A stretch of DNA of 6,282 nt from assembly GCA_028718045.1 (NCBI GenBank), contig JAQUMQ010000087.1, positions 1 through 6,282 of the forward strand, read 5' to 3'. A program made the translations under genes and the position numbers. Below the pieces are notes generated by a model. The model did no database searches. It worked only from the letters and a program-made list of their open reading frames with translations, and had not been told where the DNA came from. Position 1 is the first letter of the stretch; every line of letters begins with the position of its first letter. Source of the stretch: Actinomycetota bacterium (lineage in GTDB: Bacteria > Actinomycetota > Humimicrobiia > Humimicrobiales > Humimicrobiaceae). This document shows, in pieces, positions 1-6,049 of the stretch.

Positions 1-1255
1 CGCTTTGCTCTTGTGACGAAAGTTTTTCCCACATCAATTGACCTGTTACTTTGATATTGCTCATTCTGGAAATATCGATAATCTTCTGAGCCAATTCGTC
101 ATTAATCTTGTATTCGATGGTCAGAGGCGGATACATTCCGGGAAGCTCGTTTGCCAAAAGCGATGCATGCTGGGCTGTAGCAACCCATTGCAAATATTTG
201 ACACAAGCATCCTTGTATTGAGTATCTTTGTTGATTCCAAGAGCAAGATCTGCATAAAAAGCATAATGAATCGTATCACCTTTCTTTTCGACCGGTGGTG
301 CGAACCAGCCGGCATCAATTCCTGCTTCATTTATTATTCCCAGTTCCCAGGAACCTCCGATCCACATCGCAGCTTGCTCATTCAGGAACATCTGCTGCAT
401 TGTAACATAATCAATTCCTTCATATCCTTTCGGAAAATACGGTATAAGCTCCGCTAGCTTGTCGAATGCATCGATGAATCTTTGATCTGTAAACTTGATA
501 TCTTTATTGATCAAGCTAAGTCTTGATTCCTCTCCGCCGTAATAATTGGGCCCAAGATCACAATAAAGAGTTTCCGTTAAAACCCATGTATCTTTGGTTC
601 CATGCGCAAAAACAGTTTCTTCTTTGTCTTTTAACGTCTTGCAAACAGACATGAATTCGCTCCATGTTTCCGGTTCGCTAAGACCGTATTCTTTAAATAT
701 GGCTTTATTGTACCAAACAGAATCAATGGAGCCGAAATAGGGAATCCCATATGTTTTACCATCCTCGGTAGTCCATGCAGATAAAGAATTTGAGGTAAAA
801 TCAGAAGACAGGTTTGGGATCAAGTCGTTTAACTCTATAAGGTAATTTCCGTCATAAATTTGTCGTCCGCCATCAAAAGACCTCAGCATCACGATATCGG
901 CTCCGGTTTTGGTTTCAAGTGACGTTTTTAAAGCAGCATCATATTCCGTATTCTTAACAGGTTCAAACTTTATCTCTATATTCGGATAGGCTTTTGTGAA
1001 TTCTGCATTGATTCTATTTATGGCATCGACATCTTCTGTCCTAAGGCTTGTGTATCTTAAGGTTACTTTTTCTTCGGCTTGCCCGGCTTTTGTTGTTTCG
1101 GTAGATTCAGCCTCTTTTTCTGTAGTCTCTGATGCGCTTACTTCAACCGTTTCAGCCGTATCCTTCACAGAAGTTTTGCATCCCATCAAAGAAAATACTG
1201 CAACTAGCATTACCGCCAGTATAAATACCAAAGAAACTGTTATTTTTCTTTTCAT
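1..1255 (-). CDS. Sugar ABC transporter substrate-binding lipoprotein (CUT1, SBP_bac_1), C-terminus beyond window
   Basis: This is the extracytoplasmic binding component of a carbohydrate ABC importer. The reading frame is open from ATG at 1255-1253 to the left edge (418 codons seen, no stop), so the extreme C-terminus is missing; family members are usually about 420-450 residues. Residues 1-26 form a lipoprotein signal: a KRK start, a hydrophobic stretch and the lipobox SLMGC with lipidated Cys26. A Thr/Glu/Ser-rich linker (about 27-62) would hold the domain off the membrane. Family landmarks follow: AYPNIEIKFEPV (89-100), ADIVMLRS (119-126), YGIPYFGSIDSVWYNK from 169, ETWSEF, and QAAMWIGGSWE in the C-terminal half. 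A strong SD sequence lies 5 bases upstream. The gene has its own promoter, and its GC is higher than that of the neighbouring genes. The sugar bound cannot be read from sequence. The partner permeases are not next to it in the window. Confidence 0.93.
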   Translation of the reverse strand, partial: MKRKITVSLVFILAVMLVAVFSLMGCKTSVKDTAETVEVSASETTEKEAESTETTKAGQAEEKVTLRYTSLRTEDVDAINRINAEFTKAYPNIEIKFEPVKNTEYDAALKTSLETKTGADIVMLRSFDGGRQIYDGNYLIELNDLIPNLSSDFTSNSLSAWTTEDGKTYGIPYFGSIDSVWYNKAIFKEYGLSEPETWSEFMSVCKTLKDKEETVFAHGTKDTWVLTETLYCDLGPNYYGGEESRLSLINKDIKFTDQRFIDAFDKLAELIPYFPKGYEGIDYVTMQQMFLNEQAAMWIGGSWELGIINEAGIDAGWFAPPVEKKGDTIHYAFYADLALGINKDTQYKDACVKYLQWVATAQHASLLANELPGMYPPLTIEYKINDELAQKIIDISRMSNIKVTGQLMWEKLSSQEQS

Positions 1256-1260
1256 GCTAT

Positions 1261-1266
1261 CCTCCT
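1261..1266 (-). promoter_or_regulatory. Ribosome binding site of the sugar-binding lipoprotein gene
   Basis: On the minus strand the sequence reads AAAAGGAGG, then ATAGC, then ATG. The perfect AGGAGG core sits five bases from the start codon. It fixes ATG 1255-1253 as the start and predicts strong translation. Confidence 0.9.
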
Positions 1267-1338
1267 TTTATTATCTTTAAAATTAACTTTATCGATATTT
1301 TAAGAATAATATGGAAACTCAAGCATTGAAATCCTTAT

Positions 1339-1352
1339 TAATAACGTTTTCA
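1339..1352. promoter_or_regulatory. cre-like / LacI-family operator
   Basis: On the plus strand the site reads TAATAACGTTTTCA. It matches 12 of 14 positions of the catabolite-response consensus TGAAARCGYTTTCA: the CGTTTTCA half is perfect and the other half is degenerate. It lies about 40-50 bases downstream of the transcription start predicted from the promoter at 1398-1426, inside the leader of the sugar-binding-protein gene. There CcpA or a local LacI-family repressor could act as a roadblock. The match was found by eye and no regulator gene is visible, so this remains a candidate. Confidence 0.5.
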
Positions 1353-1397
1353 GTCATGCCGACAATAAAACTAATTAAAAATAATGGTATTCTAAAA

Positions 1398-1426
1398 ATT
1401 GTAATCCTTAGATATTTTTAAGTCAA
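1398..1426 (-). promoter_or_regulatory. Sigma-A-type promoter of the sugar-binding-protein gene
   Basis: The minus strand reads TTGACT (-35, 1426-1421), a 17-base spacer, then TACAAT (-10, 1403-1398). Each hexamer differs from consensus at one position and the spacing is ideal. The predicted start near 1391 would give a leader of about 135 bases ending in the SD and ATG of the binding-protein gene. This gives the gene transcription separate from the upstream hydrolase/methyltransferase genes. Confidence 0.7.
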
Positions 1427-1441
1427 GCCAAAGTTTATTTG

Positions 1442-1477
1442 TGCTTTTTGATTATTTTTTAAAAAAAATAAAAAGCA
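1442..1477. repeat. AT-rich inverted repeat (TGCTTTTT / AAAAAGCA)
   Basis: Perfect 8-base arms lie at 1442-1449 and 1470-1477. They flank a T-run followed by an A-run that can also pair in part. The element sits just upstream of the -35 box. It could be a weak bidirectional terminator or a curved, AT-rich (UP-like) segment. No U-tract follows it on the minus strand, so a classical terminator is not supported. Confidence 0.4.
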
Positions 1478-1563
1478 ATAGGTATAAGCGAGGAATTAGT
1501 TTTAAACTTAACTTAAAATATTATCTACTATCTATTTTTACTATTGTTACTAATTTCATACGG

Positions 1564-1592
1564 AAAATTTCTGGCAGAATGCGGGAAATTTT
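1564..1592. repeat. Inverted repeat AAAATTTC / GAAATTTT
   Basis: Eight-base perfect arms (1564-1571 and 1585-1592) flank a 13-base GC-richer loop (1572-1584), which stands out in very AT-rich surroundings. It could be a protein-binding site or an RNA hairpin in read-through transcripts of the upstream gene. Its function is unknown. Confidence 0.35.
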
Positions 1593-1627
1593 ATTATTTT
1601 TAAATACTTAAACAATATGCAAAATTA

Positions 1628-1653
1628 GATATATGTTATTTAATAAATATATC
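1628..1653 (-). terminator. AT-only palindrome just after the methyltransferase stop codon; possible weak terminator
   Basis: The arm GATATATGTTATT (1628-1640) pairs with AATAAATATATC (1642-1653), with one bulged G, giving a 12-bp near-perfect palindrome. It begins three bases after the TAG stop of the 334-residue methyltransferase gene, the usual place for a terminator or a 3'-end stabilising hairpin. The stem contains almost no G or C. On the minus strand it is followed only by TAATTTTG, so intrinsic termination would be weak. Confidence 0.35.
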
Positions 1654-1656
1654 AAA

Positions 1657-2661
1657 CTAGCAAAAGTTCTTAAGAATATTATTTATTTTTAACATATTTA
1701 TATACGGAGTATTTCTGGGTATTTCACATCCTGCTGCAATAAAAGTATTTTTATTGCTTGCATTTACGCATTTCATAACTGCTTTTTCAACATCGTCTAA
1801 TGTCCCATTAAGCGCAATTCTAACAGGATCAAAATTTCCACATACCGAACATTTGTTAGATAAAATTTTAACAGCCTTTTTAAAATCCACCATCCAATCA
1901 ATATCAATAATATCTGCACCTGATAATAACATAAAATTTAATAATGACGATGTATTTCCGCAAATATGCAACTTTATTTTAGCTCCTTCTCTTTTAAGCA
2001 CTTTAAATAATTTTTGTTCATAGGGTAGAACAAAATTATTATAACAATCCGGACCGATTAACGATGCTGCTGCATCTCCGACTCCGATAAAATCAGCACC
2101 TGCTTTTATCTGCGCTATACCAAATTCAATTGCTTGCTCGGTGCATATCTCAAATAGCTCTTTTACAAAATCCGGATTATCATTTAAATCTAACATAATA
2201 TTGTTTACTCCCCTGAGATTGGCAGCTTCAGAAATAGGTCCTTCTACCCATCCAAGTATTGGATAATCATTTCCAACTGAATTTTTATATAATTCAATTG
2301 CTTTCACTCTATCTAACATTCTTTTAGTTTTTAAAGGATTTTTTATTAATAATTTTTCGATATCTTTATAGCTTTTAATAAAATAATCTGTACATATAGG
2401 AACATCATTCTCTGGAAAAAAAACATTTGCACCGAAATCGTTGGTTTCTCTAAAAGGATCAGAGATAGCACTCACCATGTCGATTCCAAACTCTTCACAG
2501 CATTTTATATTTCCTTCAACTAAGTATCTATAATCAGTAACATATGACTTATATGCAGCACCTATAAAATCTGCGGCAAACAGCATAATTATATTTAAAT
2601 TAGGAATTCTATCCACAGGTTTAGACTGCAGCCTATTAAAAACGCGTTCCCGAGGTGTCAT
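1657..2661 (-). CDS. Uroporphyrinogen decarboxylase family protein, MtaA/CmuA-like corrinoid methyltransferase
   Basis: A 334-residue cytoplasmic TIM-barrel protein of the URO-D superfamily, full length for the methylcobamide:CoM methyltransferase-like branch (about 330-340). The start MTPRERVFNRLQSKPVDRIP is the typical family N-terminus. Zinc-site residues are visible as LHICGN (His232, Cys234) and AAGCEIPRNTP (Cys312), the His-X-Cys...Cys set that activates a thiol acceptor in MtaA/MtbA. Other family blocks are FPENDVP (83-89), GWVEGPISEAANLRG (137-151), GADFIGVGDAAASLIGP (188-204) and CGNFDP (274-279). Known relatives move methyl groups between corrinoid proteins and thiols. True heme-pathway UroD is unlikely because no heme genes are nearby and the zinc site is that of a methyltransferase. 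The start has only a weak, distant SD (AAGGA, about 13 bases away). It lies 87 bp after the other URO-D-like gene and is probably cotranscribed with it. The methyl donor is unknown. Confidence 0.85.
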   Translation of the reverse strand: MTPRERVFNRLQSKPVDRIPNLNIIMLFAADFIGAAYKSYVTDYRYLVEGNIKCCEEFGIDMVSAISDPFRETNDFGANVFFPENDVPICTDYFIKSYKDIEKLLIKNPLKTKRMLDRVKAIELYKNSVGNDYPILGWVEGPISEAANLRGVNNIMLDLNDNPDFVKELFEICTEQAIEFGIAQIKAGADFIGVGDAAASLIGPDCYNNFVLPYEQKLFKVLKREGAKIKLHICGNTSSLLNFMLLSGADIIDIDWMVDFKKAVKILSNKCSVCGNFDPVRIALNGTLDDVEKAVMKCVNASNKNTFIAAGCEIPRNTPYINMLKINNILKNFC

Positions 2662-2707
2662 TTTTTATTATTTTTCCTTTTTAAAATTTTTAATAAAATA
2701 TTTTGTA

Positions 2708-2746
2708 CTGGTTTGAATTTTTTTTAAATTATGGATACCAGCTGGT
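2708..2746. repeat. Intercistronic hairpin with perfect palindrome ACCAGCTGGT
   Basis: The 10-bp perfect palindrome ACCAGCTGGT (2737-2746) begins three bases after the TAA stop of the 380-residue gene on the minus strand. Its CTGGT half can alternatively pair with a second copy: plus-strand CTGGT at 2708-2712 is complementary to ACCAG at 2737-2741, enclosing AATTT (2716-2720) and AAATT (2726-2730). The result is two competing RNA hairpins in the 87-bp gap before the next gene. They could tune 3'-end stability or differential expression. No strong U-tract follows, so full termination is not expected. Confidence 0.4.
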
Positions 2747-2748
2747 TT

Positions 2749-3891
2749 TTATTTAAAAAATATACCTGTTCTTGTCCATTTTCTAACATTTCTAATAATT
2801 TCTTCCATTTCTTCTCTGGAGCCGCATGAAGTTTCAAGAAGTAACCCCGTGGAATTAAGTTCCCGCATTAATTTTTTTATTTCGTCTTTTCCGCAATTTA
2901 TAAATAATTTTTTCCCACTCTTCTGAATTTTTCTTAAAAGCTCTGTCCATTCGGATATAGGCTTGCTCCCTGCTCCAGGAACCCATTGAATGGCAGTAAT
3001 ACCCGAAATTTTCAATATCGCATCAATATGAGTAAGAGCTCCGGGGCCATCAAGATGATAAATACTACGAGGCACCCATTCAGTTTGCTGTTCTACAAAT
3101 GGAACAAATAACTTTTTAAATGATTCGGGGGATATCATAGCAGAAAAGTCACACTGCAGATCTGTCGCAGGCTTTTCAGACCATACTGACATCCAGTTAG
3201 TATAGCTATTTGTCTGGTTATTGATTATTTTATGACATTCTTGCCAATATTTTAACCAGGCATGGTTTATTTCTTCCATAGCTCTAATAATTTCGTCAGC
3301 ATTTTCGATTGTATCCATTGCAAGATTGGCGCTTCCACGTAAGCCGCTTAAAGTCTCGCCCGGACCATTTAAATCCGGAATTCCTATTATATAATTTCCA
3401 GCTGCATTATCGGCAGCTTTCTTTAATAACTTCTTACTTTTTAACCATATTTCATTATCTTGGTCAAATCTAAATTTTTTTCTATTTTTCCAATCTTTAA
3501 TAATAGGAGAAGACCATGTTGTTGAAAAATTCAAAAATTTTATTGGACTTCCTAAATAATGAGTTAGTATTGAAACCGGAGTAACTGGAAACATATTAGG
3601 TATCGCTTCTCCTCCCCATAAAGTATCCTCAATAATTCTTTTATTTCTTGGTATAATTATTTCCGGATCTGTAAAAAAAGATTCTAAATTATCAACATTT
3701 TCATATTCTTTTAATAATCCGCTCCAAAAACCTGCCAAAGGAAATGCAGGGGCACCAATCCAATATTGAGTATTATTATTTTTTTTGGGAGCAGTAATCA
3801 TAATAGGTACTCTATCAATTATTTCCCCCTCCCACCAAGCCTCAACTCTTTTTACTGCATCATCGAAATCTTCCTTATTTTTTAATTCCAC
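2749..3891 (-). CDS. URO-D-like superfamily protein of carbohydrate loci, function unknown
   Basis: A 380-residue soluble protein that resembles the URO-D-like family often mislabelled in databases as trimethylamine corrinoid protein. Family blocks are AWWEGEIIDRVPI (18-30), the TAPKK segment, LWGGEAIPN (91-99), PDLNGPGETLSGLRG (172-186), SIYHLDGPGALTHIDAIL (276-293), IQWVPGAG (301-308) and ETSCGSREE (353-361). Where MtaA-type enzymes have zinc His-X-Cys, this protein has His279-Leu-Asp281; Cys356 lies where the third ligand is expected and Cys333 is an extra candidate. It may therefore bind a metal with a changed ligand set or act on a different substrate. The start is GTG at 3891-3889, chosen because AAAGGAAG sits 7 bases upstream and the N-terminus then matches the family. 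It lies between the GH127-like gene (169 bp) and the MtaA-like gene (87 bp) on the same strand, which suggests a role in handling the same substrate. The reaction is not established. Confidence 0.75.
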   Translation of the reverse strand: MELKNKEDFDDAVKRVEAWWEGEIIDRVPIMITAPKKNNNTQYWIGAPAFPLAGFWSGLLKEYENVDNLESFFTDPEIIIPRNKRIIEDTLWGGEAIPNMFPVTPVSILTHYLGSPIKFLNFSTTWSSPIIKDWKNRKKFRFDQDNEIWLKSKKLLKKAADNAAGNYIIGIPDLNGPGETLSGLRGSANLAMDTIENADEIIRAMEEINHAWLKYWQECHKIINNQTNSYTNWMSVWSEKPATDLQCDFSAMISPESFKKLFVPFVEQQTEWVPRSIYHLDGPGALTHIDAILKISGITAIQWVPGAGSKPISEWTELLRKIQKSGKKLFINCGKDEIKKLMRELNSTGLLLETSCGSREEMEEIIRNVRKWTRTGIFFK

Positions 3892-3904
3892 TCATACTTC
3901 CTTT
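3889..3904 (-). promoter_or_regulatory. Ribosome binding site and GTG start of the 380-residue gene, overlapped by an out-of-frame ATG
   Basis: The minus strand reads AAAGGAAG (3904-3897), then TATGA and the start GTG (3891-3889). AGGA is 7 bases from GTG but only 3 from an ATG at 3895-3893. That ATG opens a six-codon frame (MSGIKK, then TAA) in a different register. The spacing and the family N-terminus favour GTG. The overlapping ATG could act as a decoy start that lowers or tunes translation. Confidence 0.6.
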
Positions 3905-4060
3905 CTAACATTTAACCGACTTTAAAAATTTTATTTTGTGGAATTACTAAAAATATTAAAATTTTTTATTATAAATTATCAGGTGACACACACTAAACCT
4001 ATAATAATAATTTTTATTTTGTAAGAAACAAAAATTAAGCCTTCCTTTGCCTAATCTAAA

Positions 4061-5998
4061 TTAAACTGAGTAATACCTCCGCTTCTGTTTATAACCTGTA
4101 ACATAATTAAAAGTTGTCTTTCTTAAAGTTGTACACCCTATAGGTACTAGTTTTGCAAAAATACTATCTCCGTTGCTATCTAGAAATACTGACCCTATTG
4201 AAATGGGAGGATATTCCCATGGAAATATATTTTCTTCAATTTCTTCTATTTTTAAGAAAAAATTGCTACCTATATTTTTTAGATTCTCAATTTGAATAAC
4301 ATAATTCCATAAATCTTTTGAATTTTCTTGAGGATTATAATCTATATCAAAAAAACCTTTTAAATTATATTCATTTACAACTGTAGCAACTTCTGGAATT
4401 TTCAAAGCAAAAACCAGAGAACCCCATTCAATTCCAATTGTGTGGTCAACAGCTTCTATCATTTTTATCGATGTTTCAAATTCTAGTTCTACTACATCTT
4501 TATTTTTCCATAGTCTTTCGATTACTATATAATTATCCTCTTTTAATTTATTATCTAATGTTTCACCATTAATCTTTAAAGAAATATCCTCAGCCCATCC
4601 CGGAATTCTAAGTTTTAGTTTAAAAGAAACTTGTTTATCAATATTCATTTTTATTTTTATGTTATTTTCAAAAGGATATTTTGTAATCTCTTCAATAGCA
4701 ATATTGCTATTACCGATTTTAGTTTTTAAACAATTAGGGCCATAAAGCATTGCAATTATTTCTTTTTCGTTTTTCTTAACCCACATATTATTAATAAAAT
4801 ATGGCAGAAGCCTGCCTGAATTAGGCGGACAGCATACTGCCGCATTTCTGTGGGTAGGCGAATAACACCATCTTGGAGGTGCTTTATATTTTTTAGTTGT
4901 TGCATATAATAAATTATCAGAACTTAAATATGCTATTGCTTTTCCATCATGGTTTCTGCTTGCTTCACCTGCATTAAAAAGCAGTTTTTCTGCCATATCG
5001 GCATATTGTGTTTCTCCTGTCAATAATACAACGGTCAGGTAACTAATCATTAGTTCAGTGATTGTACAGTATTCATATCCCGATGTCGGAAGAGGGATTC
5101 CTACAGATTCATCTGATTTACAAGCCCCGCTTACTGTAAGATAGTTTTTGACTCTATCAAAAGCATTTTCATATGCTATCTTATATACTTCTTCGCCTGT
5201 ACAAAAATATAATAATAAAGGAACTCTCAAATGCTCACAAGTATGAACTCCATGTCCTTTAAATTCACCATCAGGATTCATTAAATTTTTAATACTGCAA
5301 TCGTCTCCCCCACTGATTATGCTCCATTGCGCAGAGTAGTCATCATAACAAAATTTCGAGAATTTTATGTATTTTTCATTTCCAGTTATAAAATATAATT
5401 GAATCATAGGTTCAACTATCATTAACCCGTGACCCAATGCATTTAAATTATCAATCTCAAAAATTGGTTTAAACCCAGACTGATCGCTGAAATTATCGAT
5501 AATCAAATCAGCAGCTTTTATTGCTAAATCCAAAACAGCTTTTTCCCTACTTGCTTCATAAAAGGCGATCATAGCTAAAAGTATTCTGCTTTGTGTCCAT
5601 AATTCACCATCTATAAATTCTTTTACAAATCTGTAATTTACAGGATATATTCCTAAATAACCATCATTCTCTCTGTTGGCTAAGATATCATTCATATATT
5701 TTTTAATTTTATTAATTAGCGGTTCGTCATTTATTAAAAAAGCTAATCTTACAAGTCCGTCCATCCAATTTCCCTCAGCTTCTCCATCCCACCAATTGTA
5801 CATAGGGTTTTTGTGCATACCTTCCTTAATGAATTTTTTTTCATCTCTATAGTTAATAAAAACTTTCTTCCCTGCTTCTTCCGCTAATAAATCTAAGTGA
5901 CCGACAAAGCCCTCAGCATCCCTTTTTAATTGAGTATATAGCCACCCTTTAGGAATAATTTCACCAATTTTAAATTTTGTAAACTTTTCTTCAACCAT
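4061..5998 (-). CDS. Glycoside hydrolase family 127-like (DUF1680) protein, putative beta-L-arabinofuranosidase
   Basis: A 645-residue protein without a signal peptide, so it probably trims imported oligosaccharides in the cytoplasm. The N-terminus IIPKGWLYTQLKRDAEGFVGHLD (14-36) is the characteristic opening of this family. An (alpha/alpha)6 barrel follows to about 410 (NWMDGLVRLAFLI, NDGYLGIYP, GHGLMIVEPMIQLYFITG, TGETQYADMAEKLLFNAG). Metal and nucleophile motifs are visible: Glu309-Tyr-Cys311, and Cys389-Cys390 in AAVCCPPNSGR. These match the Glu/Cys/Cys/Cys zinc set of Bifidobacterium HypBA1, in which one cysteine is the nucleophile. Glu297 is a possible acid/base. Beta-sandwich modules follow (LKLRIPGWAEDISLKING, 461-478), ending with LVPIGCTTLRKTTF. 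ATG 5998 has the SD GAGAGGG 5 bases upstream. It starts 51 bp after the permease remnant and probably leads the operon into the URO-D genes. Linkage and sugar specificity are inferred from the family only. Confidence 0.88.
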   Translation of the reverse strand: MVEEKFTKFKIGEIIPKGWLYTQLKRDAEGFVGHLDLLAEEAGKKVFINYRDEKKFIKEGMHKNPMYNWWDGEAEGNWMDGLVRLAFLINDEPLINKIKKYMNDILANRENDGYLGIYPVNYRFVKEFIDGELWTQSRILLAMIAFYEASREKAVLDLAIKAADLIIDNFSDQSGFKPIFEIDNLNALGHGLMIVEPMIQLYFITGNEKYIKFSKFCYDDYSAQWSIISGGDDCSIKNLMNPDGEFKGHGVHTCEHLRVPLLLYFCTGEEVYKIAYENAFDRVKNYLTVSGACKSDESVGIPLPTSGYEYCTITELMISYLTVVLLTGETQYADMAEKLLFNAGEASRNHDGKAIAYLSSDNLLYATTKKYKAPPRWCYSPTHRNAAVCCPPNSGRLLPYFINNMWVKKNEKEIIAMLYGPNCLKTKIGNSNIAIEEITKYPFENNIKIKMNIDKQVSFKLKLRIPGWAEDISLKINGETLDNKLKEDNYIVIERLWKNKDVVELEFETSIKMIEAVDHTIGIEWGSLVFALKIPEVATVVNEYNLKGFFDIDYNPQENSKDLWNYVIQIENLKNIGSNFFLKIEEIEENIFPWEYPPISIGSVFLDSNGDSIFAKLVPIGCTTLRKTTFNYVTGYKQKRRYYSV

Positions 5999-6003
5999 TT
6001 CTA

Positions 6004-6010
6004 CCCTCTC
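6004..6010 (-). promoter_or_regulatory. Ribosome binding site of the GH127-like gene
   Basis: The minus strand reads GAGAGGG, then TAGAA, then ATG (5998-5996). The purine-rich SD is well placed and supports this start over later methionines. No convincing promoter is seen in the 51-bp gap after the permease remnant, so the gene is probably transcribed from further upstream. Confidence 0.7.
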
Positions 6011-6049
6011 ATTTAAAACGTAGATATCAATAATTAATTGCTAAATAAA

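Larger units (their letters stand above)
1256..1656. other. 401-bp AT-rich intergenic regulatory region
   Basis: No credible gene is present in this stretch; the open frames found here are short and lack ribosome binding sites. From right to left it holds an AT-only palindrome just after the stop of the upstream gene, two further inverted repeats, a sigma-A-like promoter, a cre-like operator and the SD of the binding-protein gene. It also has low-complexity tracts, including a TACTAT-rich stretch around 1525-1552. The region separates the methyltransferase gene from the binding-protein gene and probably marks the boundary between two transcription units. Confidence 0.75.

Noticed and set aside
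121..330. Minus-strand open frame of 69 codons in another register
   Set aside because: It overlaps the real minus-strand binding-protein frame out of register and has no SD.
38..457. Plus-strand open frame of 139 codons
   Set aside because: It lies entirely antisense to the sugar-binding protein, whose minus-strand frame has clear family motifs. The translated product is cysteine-rich and unlike any family I recognise, and it has no SD.
996..1280. Plus-strand open frame of 94 codons with a hydrophobic end
   Set aside because: It is the reverse complement of the signal peptide and Thr/Glu/Ser linker of the lipoprotein gene; the apparent composition is a mirror effect.
1754..2023. Plus-strand open frame of 89 codons
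   Set aside because: Antisense to the C-terminal part of the MtaA-like gene, with no ribosome binding site or recognisable family.
1657..2661. Heme-pathway uroporphyrinogen decarboxylase
   Set aside because: The His-X-Cys...Cys zinc set and the sugar-locus context fit the methyltransferase branch of the superfamily, and no tetrapyrrole genes are near.
3968..3973. Perfect TATAAT on the minus strand in the gap before the 380-residue gene
   Set aside because: No acceptable -35 box at 16-18 bases (best is TTAGTG) and no extended -10 TG. A chance TATAAT is common in such AT-rich DNA.
4020..4060. Possible terminator after the GH127-like gene (AAGGAAGGC region)
   Set aside because: The purine-rich stretch has no complementary arm and so cannot form a stem. 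Transcription into the next gene is more likely.
6011..6029. Second cre-like half site (AAAACG) ahead of the GH127-like gene
   Set aside because: Only one half of the operator resembles the consensus and the other half fails, so it is not better than chance.
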